Both the position numbers and the translations under genes were made by a program. The notes below the pieces were generated by a model that was given only the letters and a program-made list of their open reading frames with translations, was not told the DNA's origin and ran no database searches. A stretch of DNA of 64,000 bases, from assembly GCA_963576565.1 (NCBI GenBank), contig OY755042.1, forward strand, positions 108,863,314 through 108,927,313, given 5' to 3'. This document shows positions 32,670-43,617 of this stretch, piece after piece; the first letter of the stretch is position 1; every line of letters begins with the position of its first letter. Source of the DNA: Aspidapion aeneum. Taxonomy: Eukaryota > Arthropoda > Insecta > Coleoptera > Brentidae.

Positions 32670-33846
32670 TCCTGTTTACCCTTTACGTAAATGGCATTTT
32701 TAAGCTGCCATTAACTGGGAAAATAATAAGCTTTGCAGATGATACAGTCGTGTTTTATAAGGCTAACTCATTGAAAGAGGCAAAAGCTGTAGCTGAGGGA
32801 GATCTTAAATTGATAATCCAATTTTTTCAATTTCGCAAGCTTAGTGTAAACTGGTTAAAAACAAAGTGTATGACATTTTCTTCATATTCAAGTCCCGAAC
32901 ACCATCCATTTTTGATTGATGTAAATGGCAGTACTGAGAAGATCGAATTTGTTAATAAATTTAAATATTTAGTCATCATTATTGATGTCAATCTTAAATG
33001 GAACCATCATATACAGTTTTTAGTATCAAATTTACGCTACCTTGTACCAAAATTTAAGCTCTTAAAAACAATATGTAATACCAAACATCTTCAAATTCTT
33101 TACAACACACTTGTCAGTCCGCATTTGAGATATGGTCTTCTTGGTTGGGGTGGTGTAAAAGAATGCCATCTAAAACCACTAGAAATTGTGCAGAAATGCA
33201 TCATAAAAATTATATTTAACAAACCATATAGAGCACCCACAGAAGAACTTTACCAAGAGAGTGGCTTTTTAGACTTGAGGCAACTTTATTTTAAAACATT
33301 AGCAATTAATCAATATAAATCTAAATATAGCTCTCTTTTGGTAAGCCATAATCACAACACTAGGGCAAATAATACACTGTTAATGGTACCAACAATAAAA
33401 ACGGTTGCTGGACAGAGATGTCATACATATTTGGGCCAATTGTTTATAATTTTTTACCAAATAGGAAAAAATCTGCAAGTAACATAATTGTTTTTAAAAA
33501 ATTATTAAATGATTATGTTGCAAATAGTGATAGAAAGCGAATAAACATTTTGGTTAACATTAAAAACTGATGTTGTCAAAAATAAAAATTAAAAATTAAG
33601 TGATTTTAACATAATAAACTATTTATACCAGAAAGTTACATACTAACCTGAAAGTGTCTAAAAATCTCTATTTATGACTTTTTTGATTCTTTAAAAGTGT
33701 ATAAGTGTAAGCCACGGACAAGAATTAATCTTTTGTGGCTGCCTCATTTATTTACCTAAAAATCTTGTTTATTAATATAGAAAAAAATATTGCATTGTGT
33801 ATTTCTTCTTGGTAAATAAATTATTATTATTATTATTATTATTATA
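32670..33846 (+). pseudogene. Jockey/CR1-like LINE, reverse-transcriptase part
   Basis: 5'-truncated in the palm domain. The catalytic FADDT lies at about 32734-32748, after LFTLYVNG. Then come thumb-like sequence (FKYLVIIID, HLRYGLLGWGG), the C-terminal tail and a 3' UTR ending in (ATT)n. The main frame runs to 33487. A frame change near 33435 moves the last ~45 codons (FLPNRKKSASN to a stop at 33570) to another frame. It is inserted in the left arm of a family F foldback. Confidence 0.8.
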
Positions 33847-34095
33847 AAGAAAGAATCCATCACGTGACCTACGACACACATTCCCTTTTTAGGTCAGATC
33901 AACGCTAACTGCGTTTATTCCGCTATCAAGACGTCGGCATCGCGTCAGTCAACGGAGTTTAAAGCCAATTATTAAAAAATGTAAAATTTAGTACCCGTAA
34001 ATTAAAAATCAAACAAGTTTTTGTAGCGGGTAGCGTTGATCTGACCTAAAAAGGCAATGTGTGTCGTAGGTCACGTGATGGATTCTTTCTTTATA

Positions 34096-34372
34096 ATAAT
34101 AATAATAATAATAATAATAATTTATTTACCAAGAAGAAATACACAATGCAATATTTTTTTCTATATTAATAAACAAGATTTTTAGGTAAATAAATGAGGC
34201 AGCCACAAAAGATTAATTCCTATCCGTGGCTTACACTTATACACTTTTAAAGAATCAAAAAAGTCATAAATAGAGATTTTTAGACACTTTCAGGTTTGTA
34301 TGTCACTTTCTGGTATAAATAGTTTATTAAAATCACTTAATTTTTAATTTTTATTTTTGACATGACATGGTG
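34096..34372 (-). mobile_element. LINE 3' end, reverse, in the other foldback arm
   Basis: It matches the 3' UTR of the LINE at 32670-33846 in reverse, ending in the same (ATT)n. Flanks GATGGATTCTTTCTTT (34078) and GATGGATTATTTCTTT (34373) look like a ~16-bp target duplication with one change. Confidence 0.75.
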
Positions 34373-34910
34373 ATGGATTATTTCTTTCAATCGATACTTT
34401 CATCGATGATATAGCAGTTTTACTCACCTGCTGCTGTTTTAGTTTCTCTCGTACTTCGGTAGGTGGCGCTTCTTGTTGGGTGTATGGTTTTGTTTTCTCA
34501 CTAGAAATGTAAGGTGAGAGACAAAACCGTATACTTAATTTATCAAGAGTGTCACATTGACCAAGCAGTGTTCTGAGGAGTCCCATAAAGACGAAACAGT
34601 TAACTGTCAACACTTATTAGGTGGCCATTAGATCTTGTACCCCCGTGAGGTTAAGCTTTCGAGCTACTCACGGAAAAATACGAGAGAAACAAAAAACCCT
34701 TATTTTTACCCGATTAGCCACGAAAACTAGTTTGATTTTTAATTTACGGGTAATAAACTTTACATTTTTTAGATTCTTAGAATATTATATGTAATCCGGA
34801 AAATAGAGGTTAAGCAGCGCTTCGCCTGCGTCATTAAGCAAGCCGCCACTAGCCAATTTGTCGCCATTTTTGACCTATTTTTATTTGATTCTACATTTGG
34901 AAATTTTTAG

Positions 34911-35153
34911 GTATTCTTCGTCCTAAAAAAGAATTTCCATCAAGTGACTTTCCTTCACACCTACCACCATTTCGGTATGGCAGTGATGATTTGGGTGGGG
35001 TTCAAGTTTGTCGGAGGTGGTCACTCAGTATACTTAGGACTTGCGAACTCCACTGTACACGTCATCTTGTACGTCTACTACTTGCTTTCTGCCATTGAAC
35101 CCAAGTACAAGAAGGTACTTTGGTTCAAAAAGTTTATAACTCAGATACAGTTG
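34911..35153 (+). CDS. Elongase (ELOVL) exon c, catalytic HxxHH
   Basis: Acceptor AATTTTTAG|GTA, donor TTG|GTGAGT, 81 codons, phase 0 at both ends. It starts VFFVLKK and contains the diagnostic box QVTFLHTYHH, with the three His of HxxHH that bind the catalytic metal. NSTVHVILYVYY follows, the family's NxxxHxxMYxYY with Leu for Met, and then KKFITQIQL. Hydrophobic spans on both sides fit the membrane-embedded elongase fold. The frame stays open past the donor by chance, but GTGAGT and the fit to exon d place the splice at 35153. Confidence 0.95.
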
Positions 35154-35319
35154 GTGAGTTCTGTACAATTTTTTTGTTTGCTTATTAAACAAACCATGTG
35201 CTAAAACCAGCGCCCCTGGCAAAAATTTAAAAAAAAGTAGAAGAGAGCGCAATGTCATTTTGGTCCACTTTCCGCCAATCTAGCCACGTCGCCGTTCGGT
35301 CGGTCACTTCTCTCATGTA

Positions 35320-36047
35320 CAGGGTGACCCGATCTTAACAAGCCAAACTTCACCAGCGTATTGTACGGTGAAAAATATGAAAAAAAAGTCTTTACAACAT
35401 AGATCGAAAAATGCTTCGTTAGGAAAATACAGTGTGTTAAAGTTTTCTTTAAAAAAACGAAAAAAATTATTATATAGAAAACTACTTGCGACAATAAGCT
35501 ATATTTGGTACAGAATAGTACTTTACTTATCACCTTTTTTAAAATTTATTGACTATCTTTGACTTTTTATTAACAAAACGCTGCTTTTTCAACCTTTATG
35601 GGTAAAATCTTTATGTAGAGATAAAACAATTTTTATTTTTTAGTTAAAAACGACGCATCGTAGAAAAAAAAGTAATGAGACATTTTTTAACTGAAATTAG
35701 ACTGTGATTTCAAAAATAATTTGAAAGCAAAGAAAAATCCATTGGCGTATCATTTTTCTTAAAAAATCTGACAGTAACCGCCCGTGCGCACGCTCCTGGC
35801 AAACCAAAATTGTTGCTTTATGAAGAAAAGTATACAGCTAAATTAACCTTTATTCTGTACCAAATTTAGCTTTATTGTCCCAAGTAGTTTTCTAGATAAT
35901 AATTTTGTTCGTTTTTTTTAAGAAAACTTTAACACACTGTATTTTCCTAACAAAGCATTTTTCGACCTATATTGTAGGCTTTTTTTAAATATTTTTCAAA
36001 GTACAATACGCTGGTGAAGTTTGGCTTGTTAAGATCGGGTCACCCTG
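35320..36047. mobile_element. TA-flanked foldback MITE, 728 bp
   Basis: Ends CAGGGTGACCCGATCTTAAC and its reverse, TA on both sides (35318-19, 36048-49). Inverted arms are about 215 bp with moderate divergence; no frame for a transposase. It lies in elongase intron 3. Confidence 0.85.
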
Positions 36048-36085
36048 TATAATCCATTATCGGCAGCAGACGACGCATACAATTT

Positions 36086-36808
36086 TGGCTGTGATCGCAG
36101 AGCTCAATGAGAATTGAAGGGGTAAGAATAGAAAGGAACGAAACCACCTTGTATACTTTATGTTTCGCCGATGATCAGATAGTAGTGACTCAGGATTATG
36201 ACGACTTCGAATATATGACACGAAAACTAATAGAAGAGTACAATAAGTGGGGACTAGAGGTTAATCTCAATAAGACAGAGTATATGTGTATCGGTGGAAT
36301 GAAACAGGATCTAATCTTAAATACCGGGCAGCGAATTCATGAGTATAAATACTTAGGTCTAAAAATTACAGCTGACGGAACACTAGACAAAGCTATAAAA
36401 GATCGAAACGTACAAGAAAGAAAAGCAATAACTTTATTAAATGGCATAATTTGGGACAAAAGTATATCAAACGATAACAAAAAGCTTATATATAACACCA
36501 TTGTAAAAAGTATTATTACATACGGCTCAGAGGTATGGCCAATCAAGGATAGAACAGATAAAATGCTTTCCGCTACGGAGATGGACTATTGGAGAAGAGC
36601 AGCAGGGAAATCAAACAGAGAAAGAGTTACAAATCAAAGAATAAGAGAAATTATGACAGTGGATAAACGTACTTTAGTGGATGATATAAGAACAAAACAA
36701 CTGGTGTGGTACGGACATGTATAAAGAATGAACGATGAAAGACTACCTAAACAAATACTACAATGGAAACCAACTGGCCGAAGAAAACGAGGACGGCCAA
36801 GGAGAATA
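36086..36808 (+). pseudogene. LINE reverse-transcriptase fragment, family L2a
   Basis: 5'-truncated just before the catalytic LCFADDQIVV. The downstream words (EVNLNKTEYMCIGG, YKYLGLKITADG, YGSEVWPIKDR, KQLVWYGHV) match the longer copy at 56341-58017. A CAA to TAA stop at 36721-36723 breaks the frame, and the 3' end (GRRKRGRPRR) stops at a foldback joint near 36808. Confidence 0.85.
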
Positions 36809-36811
36809 AAA

Positions 36812-37569
36812 AGGGTACGTATAAGTGCATTTTTTTTAATTATGGGATAACTACTTTTCCCTAAATTTAAGGTGTATTTTTATTAGAATAAAAAAGATTC
36901 AAGTGATTCTAAGTACACCTAGTACACACTAGGTGTACTTAAAATCACTTAAATCCTTTTTAGTCAAGTAAAAATCACAAAGTACAGTGAGACATTTCCT
37001 TGCGGACACGTCTATTAAGCGGACACTCCCATTAGGCGGACATATGAATGAGACGGAGCGCTGCACAACATGGGCATAAATAGTATGTAGCATGTTGGCA
37101 ACAGCGCACTCTGCAGCCGGGGAATTATAATACCTCTTTTCGTTTTAATGCGGAGACTAATATAATAATAATGATGCTTCTGTCGTATTTACAACATATT
37201 TTATTCGTCGGGACTGCTGTGTTTTATTTTTAATGTTCAGTTGGGTAGTAATAGATCTCTTTGCAATGGCGCCTAGTAAAAAAACTTCCAAAGTTTACCT
37301 GTTTTTTATCGATTTTATATTTGTAATTGTTGTTTAGTTTTCCGTTTGTGTTGTCCTGTGTTATTATAAGTAATAAAACCATGTTTAATAATAAATATAT
37401 ATATTAAAATTTCACAGTTCTCTCTCTTCAGCGGACACCTCCAAGAAGCGGATACTCGAAGAAACCGTGAGTGTCCGCTTATAGGAGGTTTCACTGTTTA
37501 CGTAAAAATGCAACTTAACTTTAGGGAAAACCTATAATTTAAAAAAATGCACTTGTAACCTTTTTATTT
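36812..37569. repeat. Foldback split by a pogo-like MITE
   Basis: 36812-36885 and 37497-37569 are reverse partners (AAGTGCATTTTTTTTAATTA on the left). Near the centre lies a second small palindrome (AAGTACACCTAGTACACAC, 36900-36950). The MITE at 36985-37496 sits inside. Confidence 0.7.
36985..37496. mobile_element. pogo/Tigger-like MITE, 512 bp
   Basis: Left end CAGTGAGACATTTCCTTGCG after TA, right end CTTATAGGAGGTTTCACTG. GCGGACA repeats near both termini and interior words are shared with 8025-8590. The right flank is TT rather than TA. No transposase. Confidence 0.75.
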
Positions 37570-37889
37570 TTACCCCTTCAATTGAGTAGGGTCAGATCAA
37601 ATTTAGAAGCCGAAAGTAAAAAAACAGCGTGCCTAGTTTTTTTAGTTAAAGTCGTCAAATTAAGCAACAGGAATTTTTTTTTATTACTTTTCTAGAGATA
37701 TAGTAGGTATAGTAATAAATGATTTTCTGTGCCCTTCGATTTATTTTGCTGCTAAGTTTCTTTTGTAGGAATTTTTGAAATGTCAAAATACCAAGTGGGG
37801 CAGGTTGGGGCAAAAAAAAGGGGTTGATTGGCGCTGCGCTAATCTGCCTCGTTACCCGAAAAAATATGTTTTACTTAAAGCGTGTGGCA

Positions 37890-38298
37890 CACGGTAAAAA
37901 AAATTTGTCTATGATGAAAACACGTTATTTTCTCAAATAAATTGTTTTACTTTAAAACAATTTGTTTTGAATTAAAAAATGTATTTTTAGTTCAACGCAG
38001 CGTTTAATCTTGAAATGAGAATTTATTTTTGATCTTTAATTGTTTTGTTTCAGTATACTCCATTTTGTAACAAAGCAAATTGTCTTCATATAAGTAATAT
38101 TTTGCTTCCAGAGAAAACGGTGCCTTAGATTAATTAAGTTCCAATTTATAATAAAACAATTTCTGTTTCACATTAAAATAAAGAGGCAAAACATTTTTTA
38201 TGCTAAATCAAGAAACTATTCTTTTGGTGAATAGAAAAGCCAAAACTATTCTACTTCAAAGCAATTTGCTTTGATTTAAGACAATTTTTTTTACCGTG
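37890..38298. mobile_element. TIR element, 409 bp, CACGGTAAAA ends
   Basis: CACGGTAAAAAAAATTTGTC at the left pairs with its reverse ending at 38298. The interior is rich in AAACAATTTG-type words. Class unknown, no coding content. Confidence 0.65.
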
Positions 38299-38339
38299 CA
38301 AACACAACTTTACCGTGCTCATTTTATTGTAGAAATGAG

Positions 38340-38425
38340 TCTCTCCGCACTAGTGTGGTAATGAATTTTACCTATTCGCGTGCGGTAAAGTTACTTTACC
38401 GCACGCGCACCACTTAGAAACCTTA
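38340..38425. repeat. GTGCGGTAAAG palindrome
   Basis: A tight hairpin CGTGCGGTAAAGTTACTTTA continues to CCGCACG at 38379-38408. Flanking CCGCACTAGTG and GTGCG words match 726-846. Confidence 0.65.
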
Positions 38426-38739
38426 GTAATGCATCAATAAGACAGCTTCAATATTTGTTTACATTTCAATTCCATCAAATTTGACATGCTTATTTATTAA
38501 TTACATTCAATTTAAAAAAAAAAGGTACTCATAGGTAAAATATATTTCCCAGAGATTTTCCCGCCTTTACATTTTTATAAATGCATCAAATGGATTTAAA
38601 GGTCGTCATTTTTTAAATTTTTAATATTGATTATAGTTGAGGATGTATATAAGTGGCACCGCGTCATAGCTATGGTAAACCAAATTTTGTTGCAAAATCT
38701 AAGTAAAGAAGCCTCAAAAATTGTTGTTTCACTTTGTAC

Positions 38740-38870
38740 CTGCAGTGTGCCGCGTTATATGTCTATAATAAAACAACGAGACCTTTTAAAGGAGAGACAA
38801 AATAGGTACTTACCTAATAAATAAAGATCCGAAACATAAAAGAGAATCCAAAATTATATTAAAATGTGCG
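38740..38870 (-). mobile_element. pogo-like element interior fragment (reverse)
   Basis: Reverse copy of about 8405-8545: GAGACCTTTTAAAGGAGAGA, then TAGGTACTTACCTAATAAAT. The overlapping 65-codon ORF (38627-38824) has no recognisable domain. Confidence 0.6.
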
Positions 38871-39213
38871 CAAATATCGATTTTGTTGCAAAAACGGTAA
38901 TTTGTTTTGTAAAAAGTCGGTCCCAATTTGTTTGACATTAAAACAATCAAAACAACAACGAATAGAGAACGTCAAATCTCAGCTAAATCAATCTAATAAA
39001 ATCGTTTAGAAGAAGACATAAATAAAAAGCAACTAAAATAGTAAGCTAATGGCTAATTAGTGCAGTGCCTCGTTTCGGGAATCAATACCAATAAAAAAAT
39101 TACAGGAAGTGTGAGCCACTGTATGTACCCCTCTACTCCCTTCCCGCCCATAACGGTTTTGATGACGCGGTGCCACTTTAATACAACATCAAGTATAGTA
39201 TATTTGTTTTTAG

Positions 39214-39397
39214 CTGCAGTTTCTGTTTTTGTTATATTGTTATGGTCAGCTGTTATTCCAGCCCGATTGCAAATATCCAAAAGTTATTTCATTTTTCTTC
39301 GTCCCGCAAAACTTCTTCATGATTATTTTGTTTTCGGACTTTTATTACAAAGCCTACATAAAACCCAAGAAAGCATCAAATCAGGAAAATAAAACCG
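39214..39397 (+). CDS. Elongase (ELOVL) exon d, C-terminal part
   Basis: Acceptor TTTGTTTTTAG|CTG, donor CCG|GTAAGT, 61 codons plus one base. It starts LQFLFLLYC, completing the family's TxxQxxQ-type run with exon c. GQLLFQPDCKYPKV, the VPQNFFMIILFSDFYYKAY helix and the Lys-rich cytoplasmic tail IKPKKASNQENK follow. The exon leaves in phase 1, so a short last exon must follow; elongases usually end in a di-lysine-like ER retention signal. I did not find it downstream, where foldback DNA begins at 39565. All four exons join without a frame change or stop, so the gene looks functional. Confidence 0.93.
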
Positions 39398-39564
39398 GTA
39401 AGTTTTTTAAGTTTTACTGTTTGATTTTTTTGTTTCTAAAAATGGAGTTTTTGTATTTTTATCTTCCTAGTTTCCTAAATTTTTGAGATATCTTTCTGAC
39501 ACACGATAGTTCCGGAACGGCTACGGCCTGCACGGTGAATAAAATAGACCGGTGTTCGGATATA

Positions 39565-40847
39565 CAGTGTCCCCCATAATGTTCGCAACATATAGGAAAA
39601 ATTTTTATTTGTAAGTTATGGAAGAAAAAATTATATACGATCAATCCTGCTTGTTGAATAACCTAGAAAGACATTTTGACATTAGTCACATGATCACTGT
39701 CATGACGGCAAATTCAAAAAATTAGTCATGAAAACCCAAAAAGTGAGGTTAGATGGCAAAATATCGAAAGAAGTTATTTGAAAAAAGTATTTAGAATGTC
39801 ATTTTAGGGTCCTCTATGAAATTTGGAGCAATAATAATAAAAAATAAGAAATACCCTATTTTTGCCCAGCCTTATTATAAATTAATTTTATACAGAAATT
39901 ATTTCTATAAATAGTTCAAGTCAGTGGCGTATATACGGGGGGGCCTGGTGGGCCTGGGGCCCCCCCGAAGTTAAGATTTTTTTGGATATTTTCCACATAT
40001 TTCATGAATACAAACATAAAATAGAATAAAATACAGCCTCATGAGGCCTCGCCCCCCCCCCCAAAACTGTCTCGGGCTCACCCCGAAACTTTTTTCTATA
40101 TAAAATGATTCCAAATTCTTTATTAAACTCATTCATATTATTAAATAAAAATATCCGATTGGCACATGTATGTTTCTTGTCGCAATGGCCTTTTGTTTTG
40201 ACAGTTTGTAAGGTTTCCGTGAATTTAGTATTAATACCACAATGGAAAAGAACAACGTCATTGATATTATTAAATATTTTATTAAAGTTTATTATTAAAT
40301 AATTAATGATGGGGTTCTTTCTATTGTGGTATTAATACTAAATTCACGGAAACCTTACAAACTGTCAAAAAAAAGGCGATTGCGACAAGAAAGTTTCATG
40401 TGCTAATCGGATATTTTTATTTAATTTTTTATGAACGACTTCAATAAAGGATATGGAATCATTTTACCTTTGTCCGTTAAATATTGCGTTACTTAAACTA
40501 TTTCAATAATAAAATCTGTATAAAATTAATTCATAATAAGGTTAGGGCCAAAAATAGGGTATTTCTTATTTTTATTCTTATTGCTCCAAATTTCATAGAG
40601 GACCCTAAAATGACATTCTAAATAGTTTTTTCAAATAGGTTTTTTCAATATTTTGCGATTTAAACTCACTTTTTGGGATTTCATGACTATGTTTTTGAAT
40701 TTGCCGCCATGACAGTTATCATGTGACAAATGTTAAAATGTCTTTTTAGGATATTCAACAAGCAGGATTGATCGTATATAAAAATTTTTCTCATATCTCA
40801 CAAATAAAAAATTTTCCCATATGTTGCGAACATTATGGGGGACACTG
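39565..40847. mobile_element. TA-flanked foldback, 1.28 kb, with nested inserts
   Basis: Ends CAGTGTCCCCCATAATGTTC and its reverse, TA at 39563-64 and 40848-49. The inverted arms are about 355 bp (39565-39923 and 40494-40847). The middle holds a hAT-like piece (CAGTGGCGTATATACGGGG at 39924) and a second foldback at about 40102-40465. Confidence 0.85.
40102..40465. repeat. Inner foldback, ~365 bp
   Basis: AATGATTCCA at the left and TGGAATCATT at the right. The arms share CCGTGAATTTAGTATTAATA in opposite orientations (40217 and 40331). The centre is near 40285. Confidence 0.8.
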
Positions 40848-41050
40848 TATATGTCGAATTTTCCACGTCACTGGTGGTCCAGCTGATTTTTGTAAACAAA
40901 AGTTAGATCTGATATGAACAAGGGAACAACTAATATTTTTTGAATATTTTTAAAATTAAGGCAATTTTCCTACTGTTTCCTAGTACATCCTTATAAAATG
41001 TAATTTTCTAGACGTATTGTCGTTAGTTTTTTTTTAGCCCGCTTTATATT

Positions 41051-41215
41051 AGCTCACACATATACTATACTATAGTAGTGTGAGCTATTGTGATCCTAAT
41101 TTTTTCGAGAAAAAAAAAGTTGCTCCGATTTCAAAAATTTTTATATATCTTTGCGTTTCAGATGATTTTGAAACTTTTTTGTTGCGCCGTCTGTCTGTCT
41201 GTCTGTCCTTGACCA
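41051..41215 (+). repeat. Hairpin-capped repeat, left-end fragment
   Basis: AGCTCACAC..GTGTGAGCT hairpin, TTTTTCGAGAAAAAAAAAGT block and a short (TCTG)n. It then changes to the repeat R block (GACCAATTTTCATAATATTT). Confidence 0.75.
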
Positions 41216-41297
41216 ATTTTCATAATATTTTCATGAAAAATAATGCTCGATACAGTAGCAAACTTCTCAGATTTTCGTCAAAATCCATGAATGCTAA

Positions 41298-41760
41298 TAG
41301 TAGTAGTAATATATTTTATTTAGCATTTTGCTACTATGTACAAAATATTTAAAATTAAACTAAATTAACAACTTTGTTGTTGTTTAAAAAGGTAACATTT
41401 TAAAGATTTTTTAAATAAAGATATAGATGTTTTTTAAAAATTGAATTAAATTTTAAATTAGATCTGCAATTATCAACGTAAAAATTTGAATTATTTCGAG
41501 TCAAATATGAATGTTGTTCAAAGTTTATAGTAATAAATGATTTTAAATTTTCTGGAAGTAAATTATGTTGAATTTTATAGATAAAAATACAAACTAAATA
41601 AAATGTGAAATTTTTTACATTTAACCATTCCAATTTTAATAACATAAGACTTATTTTTGTATATTTATTTGCATTTAAAATTATCCTCAATGCTTTATTT
41701 TGTAAAATCTGTAATTTTTCGAAAACGCTTTGATTTGCCGAATATAAATATTATTAATGA
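41298..41760 (-). pseudogene. LINE 3' fragment (reverse), C-terminal tail
   Basis: On the minus strand 96 codons at 41400-41690 resemble the C-terminal tail of Jockey/CR1-like reverse transcriptases (VFIYKIQHNLLPENL-type segment; here CIFIYKIQHNLLPENL). An AT-rich UTR and (TAC)n end follow at 41298. The copy at 53393-53835 is the same family. Confidence 0.65.
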
Positions 41761-41770
41761 CATAAGTTTT

Positions 41771-41935
41771 AGCTCACACATATACTATACTATAGTAGTG
41801 TGAGCTATGGTGATCCTAATTTTTTCGAGAAAAAAAAAGTTGTTCCGATTTCAAAATTTTTTATATATCTTTGCGTTTCAGATGATTTTGAAACTTTTTT
41901 GTTGCGCCGTCTGTCTGTCTGTCTGTCTGTCTGTA

Positions 41936-41986
<51 letters not shown>

Positions 41987-42570
41987 ATGTCTGTCTGTGT
42001 GTCTGTATGTCTGTCTGTAACGACCAACGCGCATAACTCAAAAACCGCTTGGCCGATTTTAATGAAATTTGGTACCTAGGCTGGGTCTTGGGTCGAGATG
42101 GTCCCATTTAAAAATGAACAAAATCCACCGAACACAAACCAAATAAAAGGGTGGGGGTAGATTTCAAAAATTAGAGTTTATGTGAAAATATGGCGTGTGT
42201 GATATTAAACGAAAGGTAATTGAGTCTGCAGTTAAACAAAATATATTTTAATTTATTTAAAAAAAAAGGGTGGGGGTATATTTTAAAAATTAGAGTTTAA
42301 GTGAAAATATGGCGTGTGTGATATCAAACGAAAGGTAATTGAGTCCGGACTTTAACAAAATACATTTTAGTTTTTGCTTTTTTTGTATGGGTGGGGGTAG
42401 ATTTCAAAAATTTGTGTTTAAATCAAAACATGGCTTGTGTGGTATCAAACAAAAGGTAATTTAGTCTGGAGTTGAATAAAATATATTTCAGTTTTTAGTT
42501 ATATTAGCTCACACGTACACTATAACTATAGTACCTAGTGTGAGCTTAGGGGCCCATATATTGGCAGAGT
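41771..42570 (+). repeat. Hairpin-capped repeat family, best full copy
   Basis: The left cap is a 36-base perfect-stem hairpin (41771-41806: AGCTCACAC, loop, GTGTGAGCT). Then come a TTTTTCGAGAAAAAA block and a (TCTG)n tract at 41910-42017. CCGATTTTAATGAAATTTGG and GATGGTCCCATTTAAAAATG lead into three ~110-bp tandem units with GGGTGGGGGTA and GGTAATT(G/T)AGTC. The right cap is a 41-base hairpin with the same stem (42506-42546), then GGGGCCCATATATTGGCAGA to about 42570. No meaningful coding; frames through the TCTG tract are artefacts. Confidence 0.88.
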
Positions 42571-42639
42571 ATTTTGACAGTTATTGTTAAAAATTTAGTA
42601 TGCTAACTAGCTAGGATCCATTTATTTTGTAAACTATTT

Positions 42640-42771
42640 TTTACCTTCCTAACCCGCACAGCAATGGCTAGAGAAGGTATTGTTTTCGACGCAAATTTTT
42701 TTTTTCAGATAACCCCGAAATGTGTTATTTGGGTGTATTTTGACCTACCCTAGCAGTATCGTCGTGGTGTC

Positions 42772-42816
<45 letters not shown>

Positions 42817-43150
42817 TTTCTGCCCGTAACACGATAGCTCGTAAACCGCTGAACCGATTTTCATAAAATTTTCAGGAAAAATAGTGTTCGATACTCTTAT
42901 GAGCTGATTAGATTTTGGTCAAAATCCATTAATGCTAATGACAGGTTTTTGACAATTACCGCATCAATATCAGGTTTTCGGAATATAGTAGACTACATTT
43001 GGTTCAATAATTTGTGTTGTAACCAAAAACTTCGTAGGAGCTTTAGTTTCTGAGATATTTAGAAAAAACTGTTTTCAAGGCTGATTATCATAGCTTTACT
43101 TGAAGTGTGCTAATAGGGTAGCTAGGAAGGTATCAGATCTGTCATAGATC
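42640..43150. repeat. Dispersed repeat R block with (GT)n
   Basis: It matches 20424-20880 and 23060-23280 (GGTATTGTTTTCGACG, CGATTTTCATAAAATTTTCA, TGCTAATAGGGTAGCTAGG). A (GT)n tract lies at 42776-42812. No gene. Confidence 0.7.
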
Positions 43151-43617
43151 CATTTGTTAAATATTCTTTAGACAATAATATTTTTTTTAACAATTTTTAT
43201 TAGGACATAAGTAGGTGCTACTGTAGTTTTTATATTTTATTTACCTTTTTTTTAAATTTTTTAGATTGACCTGCAATCTATTTCATCGTTTCCATAGTTT
43301 AAGGAAGTCCACCAAGTTTTTGTTTTAAAAAACTTTAAATACAAATTTTATTTTTAGATTTTTTTTTCTAATTATTTATAAGTAACAATGATTCTTTATA
43401 AAACTCAGTAAGTAACCTGCAAGAAAACAAAGAAAATTTTTGTTTTGTGCTTTAAGAATATCAAAAATTGTTAGGTAGAACTTAATAAAGACAAATTACC
43501 CACTGCATGTTTTTTAATCAATCCGACCTGAGCCTTAAAACTACAGGTTCCTTCACTAAAAATCACAAATGCCGAAGACACGGTATATGATTCAAGTATG
43601 CAAGACAAAGATAGCGT

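Larger units (their letters stand above)
32370..34765. repeat. Foldback family F copy, ~2.4 kb, centre near 34000
   Basis: The left part (32390-32660: CCTAATAAGTGTTGACAGTT, GGCGCCATCTACCGA) and right part (34380-34760) are inverted. The centre around 33840-34095 is palindromic too (ATCCATCACGTGACCTACGA on the left, its reverse at 34060-34090). The same family makes up 59005-60356 and 60832-61341. Both arms are interrupted by LINE sequence at the same point. Confidence 0.75.

Noticed and set aside
35034..35562. Antisense and overlapping ORFs near elongase exon c
   Set aside because: Shadows of the exon and of the foldback arm at 35320-35550.
38627..38824. 65-codon ORF near the pogo-like fragment
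   Set aside because: Its 3' half is the reverse of the 8405-8545 transposon interior; no domain and no matching frame there.
39060..39392. 110-codon plus-strand ORF over elongase exon d
   Set aside because: It is a different frame from the exon; the elongase frame with proper splice sites explains the locus.
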